DNA of 17,594 bases from JBAXLO01 sp037134755 (GTDB lineage Bacteria > Bacteroidota > Bacteroidia > Bacteroidales > JACABE01), in contig JBAXLO010000081.1 in assembly GCA_037134755.1 (NCBI GenBank), forward strand, positions 1 through 17,594. The letters run 5' to 3'. Position numbers and translations under genes: made by a program. Of the stretch, positions 1 to 6,025 are shown piece after piece (within the stretch, counting starts at the first letter, position 1; every line of letters begins with the position of its first letter). The notes below the pieces were generated by a model. It ran no database searches, was not told the DNA's origin, and saw nothing but the letters and a program-made list of their open reading frames with translations.

Positions 1-655
1 AAAGCATTAAAAGAAAGAAGTATGAATCGTCTTTTTGCAGAAAGGTTTGAACAAGGTTTAGAAAAAATAAAAGTAGGGGTATCCAGAAAAGGAGGAACAA
101 AGAAACTGGAAAAATTATGGGAAAGAATAGGAAGATTAAAAGAGAAATATCCTTCAATACACAAGCACTATGATATAAAAGCAGAACATAAAAAAGAAAG
201 TGTAAGTCAGATAGAATCAAAACTAACGAATATACTGAACTAAATAATAAAGCAGGGATCTATTTTTTGAGAACTTCATTGGATGAACAGGATGGCAGAC
301 TCTTTGGACAAATTATAACACAATTAGAGAAATAGAATACACTTTTAGAGATTTAAAACAGATTTGGATTTACGACCAATATATCACAAAACAGATGAAG
401 CAACAATGGATCACCTACATCTGGGAATAATAGCTTATTGGGTTGTAAAGAATATAAGGTATTAATTCAAACAAAAAAGGATATACTCAGACTGGAAAGA
501 AATAGTAAGGATAAAATACACAAAAATGTGTAACAACAAGTATAGTAAATATAAAAGATGAAACAATATGTATACGTCAATGTATTGAGTCAAATCAGAA
601 AGTAAAACAAATCTACCAAGCTATCAATTATAAACCTGCACCCTTTATAAGATAA
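1..655 (+). pseudogene. IS1634-family (IS4-like) transposase remnant, 3' part, multiply frameshifted
   Basis: Translated pieces line up in order with the C-terminal half of IS1634-type DDE transposases but lie in different frames. Frame 1 from base 1 reads through RFEQGL, KKGGTKK-like and RIGRLKEKYPSIHK blocks to a stop at 241-243. The frame starting at 243 gives AGIYFLRTSLDEQDG. The frame at 311 gives TIREIEYTFRDLK, which holds the conserved late Glu region. Frame 1 from 355 gives TDLDLRPIYHKTDEATM followed by HLHLGIIAYWVV. A Gln-type codon has become TAA at 463-465. From 527 the frame shifts again and runs to 653-655. At least four single-base indels and an internal stop are needed, so the gene is dead. 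The 5' end lies outside the window. Terminal inverted repeats were not identified. Family assignment is from remembered motif order. Confidence 0.85.
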
Positions 656-718
656 AAATCTGTAGTCCTACCCGTGGTTTTTTAAAAATATATAATTTAG
701 AACCACTGTTAGTTATGG

Positions 719-943
719 ATGGATAGCTGGTGGGTTAAAAAATCAGTTCTCCAATATTTGATTTATATGCATCATTTGTTAAAATCATTTTCCCGTGATA
801 AGGTTTATTTAGGTCATATTTATTTCTCGCGAATTCGAAATAATGTTTATATGAACGATCTCAGAAAAAAATATGGGGCATATAAGGCATATATTATTCA
901 TCTGAAGTTTTCAAATGATGTAAACCCTGACATTATGTCATAA
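719..943 (+). CDS. Small hypothetical ORF, 74 aa, doubtful
   Basis: An ATG-started frame of 74 residues between the transposase remnant and a repeat-rich spacer. The product would be basic and aromatic-rich (MDSWWVKKS start, KKYGAYKAY near the end), with no signal peptide, no clear membrane span and no motif that I recognise. No good promoter or ribosome-binding site was seen upstream. It may be a chance frame or a fragment of a decayed gene. It is listed only because it is the sole open frame of any size here with an ATG start that does not shadow another gene. Confidence 0.2.
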   Translation: MDSWWVKKSVLQYLIYMHHLLKSFSRDKVYLGHIYFSRIRNNVYMNDLRKKYGAYKAYIIHLKFSNDVNPDIMS

Positions 944-998
944 AATATTAAATCAGATGGAGCATACAAGCCTTATAATGGCTTCCCGAAAAATATTT

Positions 999-1068
999 TG
1001 ATGCACATAACACTTATATACGTCATCTGACTTTTTAATATGATGCATATAACACTTATATACGACAT
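999..1068. repeat. Pair of 28-bp near-identical repeats with a dyad core
   Basis: Two 28-bp copies, 999-1026 and 1041-1068, share all but two bases and are 42 bp apart start to start. The core reads CATAACACTTATATACG. Copy 2 has the dyad ATATAA-CAC-TTATAT. A diverged third copy of the core (22 bp, three differences) lies at 10642-10663 beside the 21-bp tandem array. Dyad sites in tandem can be operator or recombinase sites. Nothing here proves either role. Confidence 0.6.
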
Positions 1069-1122
1069 TTTTTTTAAAGATCATTTATAGTACCAAAATA
1101 GGACATGTTTGACGAAAAAAGT

Positions 1123-1137
1123 CTGACAAAATGTCAG
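1123..1137. repeat. TGTCAG palindrome (copy 1)
   Basis: CTGACA-AAA-TGTCAG, a perfect 6-bp stem with a 3-nt loop, forms the end of the first 30-bp direct repeat. An imperfect relative (CTGCCAAAATGTCAG) lies at 1667-1681 at the end of the second copy. Confidence 0.6.
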
Positions 1138-1411
1138 AGATTATAGTTTTTTCAAAAAATAGGATGACTAAAACATTCCCATAAAGGGATAAATTTTATA
1201 TCCTTAACGGAAAATTTGTCGTAAACAGATGAAAGAAAAAAGTCAGAATCCCACTTTTTGATAAAACCTGCCAAACAAAATAAATCAAATGTCCAGATTA
1301 AGGTAAAACCTAAGCATCTCATATTTTTGGCTTGTCAGAATTCAAGGAAACCATGTGGAAAAATATTTTCAGGAATCGAGAATTACACAGAAGTAACGCA
1401 AAAAATATTCC

Positions 1412-1613
1412 GCAGAGTCCTACTTTCGTCAGAAGTAAGTGTTTTAATTTTTATTTTTATCGATTTCCTGACATATTGTCAGGTTTTAACTTTTAAGTTG
1501 GGTTACTTTCGACATAACCTAGCCATCTGAAAAAATAAAAAGCTTCACTTCTGTCAAAAGTAGACCATCTGGAAAATAAATTTGGGTTACTTTCGACGAA
1601 AGTAGGACTCCGC
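1412..1613. repeat. Inverted repeat, 19-bp arms
   Basis: The arm at 1412-1430 (GCAGAGTCCTACTTTCGTC) matches the reverse complement of 1595-1613 with one mismatch; the arms are separated by 164 bp. The right arm overlaps a perfect palindrome at 1588-1604, TACTTTCG-A-CGAAAGTA. The geometry resembles the ends of a small non-autonomous element, but no target-site duplication was found, and nothing transposase-like lies between the arms. Confidence 0.55.
1467..1483. repeat. TGTCAG palindrome (copy 2)
   Basis: CCTGACA-TAT-TGTCAGG is a perfect 7-bp stem with a 3-nt loop. It belongs to the same palindrome family as 1123-1137 and 15923-15948. Confidence 0.6.
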
Positions 1614-1710
1614 AAAATTTATTTTGTGCTAGTCACGTCAGATTTACGAATTTTGACGAAAAAAGTCTGCCAAAATGTCAGGAAATCTCAGAAAATAGAT
1701 ATTTAAATTC

Positions 1711-2121
1711 TTATGAATTCTTATTCTCGCACAATTCTGTTAAAACTCCATAGGTAGATTTAGGATGCAAAAAGGCAATATCCAAACCTTCGGCACCTTT
1801 TCTTGGTGTTTTATCGATAAGTTGAATTCCCTTGGCCTCAGTTTCTGCCAAAGCATCTTCAAGTCCTTTAACAGCAAAAGCTAAATGGTGGATGCCTTCG
1901 CCTTTTTTCTCTATAAATTTACCAATAGGTCCTTCGGCATCTGTGGACTCTAATAATTCAATCTTTGTTTGCCCAATCATGAAGAAAGCGGTCTTCACTT
2001 TTTGCTCTTTTACCTCTTCTACAGCGTAACATTCCAGTCCAAATACTTCAGTATAGTATTTAATTGCAGCATCTAAATCTTTAACTGCTATTCCAATGTG
2101 ATCAATGTGTGTTGGTTTCAT
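1711..2121 (-). CDS. mce: Methylmalonyl-CoA epimerase
   Basis: Interconverts (2R)- and (2S)-methylmalonyl-CoA in the cytoplasm, the step linking B12-dependent methylmalonyl-CoA mutase to propionate formation or use. The 136-residue product is full length for this vicinal-oxygen-chelate (glyoxalase-fold) family. It opens with HIDHIGIAVKDLDAAI. The likely metal ligands are His8, His78 or His79 in EGIHHLAF, and Glu129 in GVLTEL, as in characterised epimerases; the KIELLE stretch (residues 53-58) lies where the remaining ligand is expected. The gene stands alone. It is divergent from the ferredoxin gene, and the repeat-rich patch lies directly downstream. A -7 box is visible upstream. Mutase and decarboxylase genes are not in the window, so the pathway link is inferred from family knowledge. 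Confidence 0.93.
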   Translation of the reverse strand: MKPTHIDHIGIAVKDLDAAIKYYTEVFGLECYAVEEVKEQKVKTAFFMIGQTKIELLESTDAEGPIGKFIEKKGEGIHHLAFAVKGLEDALAETEAKGIQLIDKTPRKGAEGLDIAFLHPKSTYGVLTELCENKNS

Positions 2122-2159
2122 TATAGATAATATTAATTATTAAGAATTATTTTATTTTG

Positions 2160-2167
2160 CAAAATTA
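2160..2167 (-). promoter_or_regulatory. Bacteroidetes-type -7 box for mce
   Basis: On the minus strand this reads TAATTTTG, a perfect TAnnTTTG match 38 bp upstream of the mce start codon. A TTTG stands at 2187-2184 on the same strand, but the 16-bp gap is slightly short for a -33 box. Confidence 0.5.
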
Positions 2168-2376
2168 GACTAATTTCTAGATTCAAACCTTTAAAAAGAA
2201 AATATTTTAAGAAAAGATTTTTATGAAGTTTATTGAAAATAGAATAAAATATTTTCATCATTATTATACCTCTTATCATGCTTAATAATAATACATTATC
2301 ACCTTTATTGACAATTGGTGTAAAATTATTTTTAAAAAAATATATAAAATAAGCTCTCTGTTCGGAAATATTGAGA

Positions 2377-2384
2377 TATATTTG
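2377..2384 (+). promoter_or_regulatory. Bacteroidetes-type -7 box for the ferredoxin gene
   Basis: TATATTTG matches TAnnTTTG exactly and lies 37 bp before the ferredoxin ATG. It runs into the leader CAGTCTGAAATTTAA, which recurs after other promoters in this window. No clear -33 TTTG was found. The rest of the 300-bp divergent spacer (2122-2421) is A/T-rich, and I see nothing else in it. Confidence 0.5.
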
Positions 2385-2421
2385 CAGTCTGAAATTTAAA
2401 ACAATTTAATAATTTTTAGCT

Positions 2422-2589
2422 ATGAGTTATAAAATAACTGATGATTGTACTGCATGCGGTACTTGTATTGATGAATGCCCTGTAGAAGCAATTGCTGAAG
2501 GCGACATCTATAAAATTGATCCAGAAGTTTGCACTGACTGTGGTTCATGTGCAGATGTTTGTCCGGTTGAAGCAATTCACCCTGAATAA
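2422..2589 (+). CDS. 2[4Fe-4S] ferredoxin, 55 aa (clostridial type)
   Basis: Small low-potential electron carrier. The 55-residue product has two canonical cluster-binding motifs: CTACGTCIDECP (Cys9, 12, 15, 19) and CTDCGSCADVCP (Cys37, 40, 43, 47), each followed by VEAI. Eight cysteines and this length are typical of clostridial-type 2[4Fe-4S] ferredoxins. ATG at 2422 is the natural start, since the family begins MxYKIT/D. The gene is monocistronic, with a -7 box upstream and a strong hairpin terminator downstream. It is a possible electron acceptor for pyruvate:ferredoxin oxidoreductase or for a bifurcating Bcd-Etf complex such as the one that may be encoded at 11.2-14.1 kb. That partnership is inference. 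Confidence 0.96.
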   Translation: MSYKITDDCTACGTCIDECPVEAIAEGDIYKIDPEVCTDCGSCADVCPVEAIHPE

Positions 2590-2607
2590 TCATTCTACAT
2601 CAATTAT

Positions 2608-2638
2608 AAAAGGCTCGCATTAAATACGAGCCTTTTTT
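2608..2638 (+). terminator. Rho-independent terminator after ferredoxin
   Basis: Stem AAAAGGCTCG / CGAGCCTTTT with a 9-nt loop, followed by further T residues. It lies 19 bp past the ferredoxin stop. The A-run on the left arm would also let it serve the convergent dprA transcript, making it potentially bidirectional. Confidence 0.9.
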
Positions 2639-2667
2639 GTATCTGCTAATTTATAGAAATAAAATAT

Positions 2668-3840
2668 TTAAGCAAGTACATAAACCTTCCCCGGAAGGCT
2701 TTTTAAGATTCCTTCAAACTCTAAATTAAGCAAAGCTGCAGCTGCTTTTGATGCAGTTAGATTTGATTTACCAATAATTTCATCAATCACCATTGTTTTC
2801 TTTTCAAAAATTAAATTATAGATCGTTTTTTCATCAGGAGTAAGTTCGATAAATAACTTTTGTTGTATATCTTTCTTTTTAACCCCCGACTTTTCCCAAC
2901 CCAATATGTAAATAATATCTTCTGCAGACTCTATTAGTACTGCTTTATTGGTTTTGATAAGATGATTGCAACCTTCTGAGAAGGTATCATTAAGACGTCC
3001 CGGAACTGCAAATACATCCTTATTATAACTATTGGCAATTTCAGCTGTAATTAACGCACCTCCACTTCTGGAAGCCTCAACAACAATAACTGCATCAGCC
3101 ATACCTGCGATAATCCTGTTTCTTTTAGGAAAATTTTCTCTATCCGGATTGGTTTGACTTCTAAATTCAGTTAATAAACCACCATTTTTAAGCATCTTTT
3201 CGGCTAAGGGCTTATTTAAAGCAGGATAAAGCCTGTCCAATCCATGAGCCAATATTCCAACAGTAGCAAGATTAGCTTCAACGGCAGCCTTGTGCGAACA
3301 AGTATCGATACCATAAGCAAGTCCACTGACAATAAGAACATCATGTGCCGCAAGATCGTTTACAATTTTCTTGGTAATATCTTTGCCGTATTCAGTTGCT
3401 TTTCTGGTTCCGACAATGCTAATTACCTTAGCTTTATTAAGATCAGTATTACCCATATAGTACAACATTAGCGGACTGTCTAAACAGTTCTTTAAGCGAG
3501 TTGGATAAGCTTTATCAAGATAAAATAAAGGATTTATATTATATTTTTCGATAAACTTCATTTCTTCTTCCACCCTAGCGAAGATATCACTATTCGTAAT
3601 AGCATTAGCAACAGTCTCTCCAATGCCGGGGATCTTCATCAGCACATGTTTCTTTTCTTTAAACACAGCTTCTATTCCACCACAATGAGTAATGAGTTTC
3701 TTCCCGTTAATATCACCTACACCGGGGATTAAAGTTAAAGCAATACGAAATTTCAGCAAAATATGATTTATTAAATTAAGTTTACTACTTTTGTATAAAA
3801 ATAATTCGGTAAAGTTAGGGTAATTTTTTAAACTATACAT
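2668..3840 (-). CDS. dprA: DNA-processing protein DprA (Smf)
   Basis: Binds single-stranded DNA entering during natural transformation and loads RecA. The product shows a helix-hairpin-helix-like N-terminal region (LIPGVGDINGKKL, KIPGIGETVANAI), then the Rossmann-like DprA core at about residues 105-315 with SIVGTRKATEYGK, VSGLAYGIDTCSHKAA, GLDRLYP, FPKRNRIIAGMADAVIVVEA and SGGALITAEIA. A C-terminal winged-helix-like region follows (about 330-390). The longest frame gives 390 aa, but its ATG at 3840-3838 overlaps the start codon of the divergent glycosyltransferase, and the first 27 residues do not resemble the family. A TTG at 3759-3757 (Leu28) would give 363 aa beginning just before KFRIALTLIPG, where homologues usually begin, and is the likelier start. 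It is convergent with the ferredoxin gene. Confidence 0.95.
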   Translation of the reverse strand: MYSLKNYPNFTELFLYKSSKLNLINHILLKFRIALTLIPGVGDINGKKLITHCGGIEAVFKEKKHVLMKIPGIGETVANAITNSDIFARVEEEMKFIEKYNINPLFYLDKAYPTRLKNCLDSPLMLYYMGNTDLNKAKVISIVGTRKATEYGKDITKKIVNDLAAHDVLIVSGLAYGIDTCSHKAAVEANLATVGILAHGLDRLYPALNKPLAEKMLKNGGLLTEFRSQTNPDRENFPKRNRIIAGMADAVIVVEASRSGGALITAEIANSYNKDVFAVPGRLNDTFSEGCNHLIKTNKAVLIESAEDIIYILGWEKSGVKKKDIQQKLFIELTPDEKTIYNLIFEKKTMVIDEIIGKSNLTASKAAAALLNLEFEGILKSLPGKVYVLA

Positions 3841-4955
3841 TGAATAAAAAAAAGAAAGTTTTGATTTGTCCTCTTAACTGGGGATTAGGGCATGCTGCAA
3901 GGTGCATTCCTTTTGTTAAAGAGTTTATTGCTCAAGGTGCTGAGGTTATTATAGCTTCTGAAGGAAATCCTATGGCAATGCTGCAATTGGAGTTTCCATC
4001 ATTGCAATATATAAACTTTGAAGGTTATGATATTAATTATGGTATGAATAATAATATTGCTCTTAAGATGTTTCTATCTATACCTAAAATAATATATGGT
4101 ATCTATCAAGAGCATAAAAAACTTAATAAGATTATTAATGAATTAGAGATAGATGTTGTTATTAGCGACAATCGTTTTGGTTGCTGGAACAGGAAGGTAA
4201 CTAGTATTTACATTACCCATCAGGTGATGATTAAAAGCAATAAGTATCTTAAATTTATGGAAGGTTTTCTTTATTATATTCATAAATCTTTTATTAAAAA
4301 ATATAATGAATGTTGGATCCCTGATTTAAAGGATGGAAATACCCTTTCGGGAGAGCTATCGCATAAATATATTTTGCCTACTCCTACATATTATATAGGT
4401 ACACTCTCAAGATTTAATGCTAATAATATTTCTACTGATGCGATCGATTATAAGTATGATTTGATGGTGATTTTATCCGGTCCCGAACCGCAAAGAAGTA
4501 TATTTGAAGATATTATTTTAAATCAATTAAAAGATACTTCTTTAAAAATAATTATTGTTAGAGGTAAGCCAAATGCTGAAAACAAACTTACTTTTATTAA
4601 TAATAATGTAACTATTTATCCTCATTTATCAACTGATGATTTTAAGGATAAATTAATAAAATCTGCAATGATAATTTGTCGTTCGGGCTACTCTACTTTG
4701 ATGGATTTAGCTGTGTTTGGCAAAAAAGCTATCCTTGTTCCTACTCCAGGGCAGACAGAACAGGAATATCTTGCAACATATCATTGCCAAAATAAACATT
4801 ACTATTATATGCCTCAGAAAGATTTTAATCTTAAGGAAGCATTAATAAACTCTAAAGGATATACCGGTATTAAATTATCAAATGATACTTCTCTTTTAAA
4901 AGAAAGAATACAAAGAATGTTATGTTCTGAAATAAAGATTAAACAATTAAAATAA
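3840..4955 (+). CDS. GT-B fold glycosyltransferase, GT28/MurG-like
   Basis: Predicted sugar transferase acting at the cytoplasmic face, using a nucleotide-sugar donor; acceptor unknown. The start is a TTG giving LNKKKKVLICPLNWGLGH, the usual opening of these proteins, with the Gly-rich loop GLGHAARCIP at about residues 15-24. No ATG is suitably placed. The C-terminal donor-binding half carries ICRSGYSTLMDLAVFGKKAI (279-298) and VPTPGQTEQEYLA (300-312), as in MurG and related GT28 proteins. No signal peptide or membrane span is evident. Oddly, its last ten residues (CSEIKIKQLK) follow a point at which the sequence has been interrupted: the stretch coding for residues 353-361 is repeated after the next gene, where it continues as LKGMN and a stop. 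The original C-terminus was probably replaced when the DUF2442 gene came in. Confidence 0.8.
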   Translation: MNKKKKVLICPLNWGLGHAARCIPFVKEFIAQGAEVIIASEGNPMAMLQLEFPSLQYINFEGYDINYGMNNNIALKMFLSIPKIIYGIYQEHKKLNKIINELEIDVVISDNRFGCWNRKVTSIYITHQVMIKSNKYLKFMEGFLYYIHKSFIKKYNECWIPDLKDGNTLSGELSHKYILPTPTYYIGTLSRFNANNISTDAIDYKYDLMVILSGPEPQRSIFEDIILNQLKDTSLKIIIVRGKPNAENKLTFINNNVTIYPHLSTDDFKDKLIKSAMIICRSGYSTLMDLAVFGKKAILVPTPGQTEQEYLATYHCQNKHYYYMPQKDFNLKEALINSKGYTGIKLSNDTSLLKERIQRMLCSEIKIKQLK

Positions 4956-5221
4956 TAATTTTATGAATCCAAGAGTAATAAATGTAAAGCCAGAACAAAA
5001 TTTCACGTTATTAATAACTTTTAGCAATGGAGAAGTTAAAAAATTTGACGTGAAGCCTTATTTAGAAATAGGGATCTTTAAAGAATTAAAAGATCTAAGT
5101 ATTTTTAACTCTGTAAAGCCAAGCTTAGGAAGTATACAATGGGCTAATGGTGTTGATTTATGCCCGGATACTTTGTACTTAGAAAGTGAATAGATTAAAA
5201 GAAAGAATACAAAGAATGTTA
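4896..5221 (+). repeat. 27-bp exact direct repeat flanking the DUF2442 gene
   Basis: The 27 bp at 4896-4922 recur exactly at 5195-5221, a period of 299 bp. The first copy encodes LKERIQRML in frame near the glycosyltransferase C-terminus. The second copy encodes the same peptide and runs on to KGMN and a TAA at 5234-5236, which reads as a natural end for the same protein. The DUF2442 gene lies entirely between the copies. This is the footprint expected if a roughly 299-bp segment entered the end of the glycosyltransferase gene with duplication of the target. Confidence 0.85.
4963..5193 (+). CDS. DUF2442 domain protein, 76 aa
   Basis: Small protein with the hallmark DUF2442 layout: an N-terminal NPRVINVKP, then TFSNGEVKKFDVKPYLEIG (34-ish to 50), FKELKD, and a C-terminal GSIQWANGVDLCPDTLY. 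Full length for the family. The molecular function is not established. DUF2442 genes are often found next to DUF4160 genes in arrangements suggestive of toxin-antitoxin modules; no DUF4160 partner is present here. ATG at 4963 lies 7 bp after the glycosyltransferase stop. It sits between two 27-bp direct repeats and seems to be an arrival in the 3' end of that gene. An overlapping minus-strand frame was dismissed. Confidence 0.88.
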   Translation: MNPRVINVKPEQNFTLLITFSNGEVKKFDVKPYLEIGIFKELKDLSIFNSVKPSLGSIQWANGVDLCPDTLYLESE

Positions 5222-5250
5222 AAAGGCATGAATTAATCATATATTTTCTG

Positions 5251-5258
5251 TAAACTTG
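5251..5258 (+). promoter_or_regulatory. Possible -7 box for the gtrA-like gene
   Basis: TAAACTTG matches TAnnTTTG at all but one base and is followed by CAGTCTAAAAT, close to the leader after the ferredoxin promoter. If real, a TTG start at 5256 is ruled out and the ATG at 5277 is used, with a very short leader. Confidence 0.4.
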
Positions 5259-5276
5259 CAGTCTAAAATATTCATC

Positions 5277-5672
5277 ATGCTATTTATACTTACAAGAGAA
5301 CTGGTAAATAAGTTTATTAAATTTGGAGTTGTTGGTGCATCGGGAGTTGTAGTTGATTTTGGTTTTACTTTTCTTGGCAAAGAGATCCTAAAGATCCAAA
5401 AATATATTGCTAATTCCATCGGGTTTACCATAGCAGCGAGCTCAAATTATGTTTTAAACCGTGTATGGACCTTCCATAGCCAGAATCCTGAAATAGGTAT
5501 TGAGTATTCTAAATTCATATTAATATCTTTGATAGGTTTAGGTATAAATACGTTTATACTATGGACTTTGGTAAGCAAAATGAAATGGAATTTCTATGTT
5601 TCAAAACTTTTTGCTATTGGTGTTGTAACTTTATGGAACTTTGTTTTTAATATGATTTTTACTTTTAAGTAA
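5277..5672 (+). CDS. GtrA-like membrane protein, 131 aa
   Basis: Integral inner-membrane protein of the GtrA/DPMS family. Members are thought to move polyprenyl-linked sugars across the membrane or to assist lipid-carrier glycosyltransferases. Four hydrophobic spans are visible at about residues 13-35, 46-64, 78-101 and 107-129. The family loop SNYVLNRVWTF lies after span 2, and the C-terminal WNFVFNMIFTFK after span 4. The frame is open further upstream to a TTG at 5256, but ATG at 5277 was chosen because a promoter-like box overlaps the upstream TTG. Downstream of a glycosyltransferase gene, it suggests a shared role in surface glycan or lipid-linked sugar synthesis; this is inferred from position only. 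Confidence 0.82.
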   Translation: MLFILTRELVNKFIKFGVVGASGVVVDFGFTFLGKEILKIQKYIANSIGFTIAASSNYVLNRVWTFHSQNPEIGIEYSKFILISLIGLGINTFILWTLVSKMKWNFYVSKLFAIGVVTLWNFVFNMIFTFK

Positions 5673-6025
5673 TTACTTTATTTATACTATTTATTATACT
5701 TTAAGAATACCCTTATATTAAGGCATTTGATAATGTTTCCTAAATTAAAATACTCTTAAATATAATCTACTTACAATTTACTTAACATAAAAGGTAACTT
5801 AATTGAGATAACAAGGGACTTATAATACAAATATATTATAAAAAATAAGCTAAAGTATTTTATTAAACTAATTATTTTAATCATATATATCCCTTATTTA
5901 TCCCTTTTCAATGTATTTATTTTCTTTTTTCAAACTTTTAACGCAATATGTTGCCGTTTATTTATAATTTTACAGCCTGAAATTTAATAACACATATTTA
6001 ACAATACAAAAATAAATCTATATAT
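5673..6025. other. Non-coding A/T-rich spacer with probable promoter
   Basis: A 353-bp spacer with no convincing ORF or RNA gene. The last 70 bases hold a near-match to the -7 box, TAATTTTA at 5965-5972, followed by CAGCCTGAAATTTAA. This is almost the same leader as that of the ferredoxin gene. It would drive the four-gene run that starts at 6026. No clear terminator for the gtrA-like gene was seen. Confidence 0.5.

Larger units (their letters stand above)
1108..1681. repeat. Repeat-rich non-coding patch bounded by 30-bp direct repeats
   Basis: A 30-bp sequence beginning TTTGACGAAAAAAGTCTG occurs at 1108-1137 and again at 1652-1681 with one mismatch, bracketing about 510 bp with no convincing gene. 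Inside are an inverted pair (1412-1430 against 1595-1613), the short direct repeat GGGTTACTTTCGAC at 1500-1513 and 1584-1597, and a second direct pair, CCATCTGAAAAAATAAA near 1523 and CCATCTGGAAAATAAA near 1565. A 90-aa open frame over 1258-1530 runs across these repeats without an ATG start and is not called. The patch looks like decayed or nested non-coding repeats next to a dead insertion sequence. Confidence 0.6.

Noticed and set aside
999..1068. Chromosome dimer-resolution (dif) site
   Set aside because: The 28-bp length is suggestive, but there are two copies side by side and the right arm does not resemble the usual XerD arm.
1258..1530. 90-aa open frame on the plus strand
   Set aside because: It needs a TTG start, spans the palindrome and direct repeats of the non-coding patch, and its translation has no recognisable feature.
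4963..5193. DUF2442 as half of a local toxin-antitoxin pair
   Set aside because: No DUF4160 or other small toxin-like gene is next to it; both neighbours are sugar-related genes.
5058..5431. Minus-strand frames opposite DUF2442 and the gtrA-like gene
   Set aside because: They lie antisense to clear coding sequence and match nothing recognisable.
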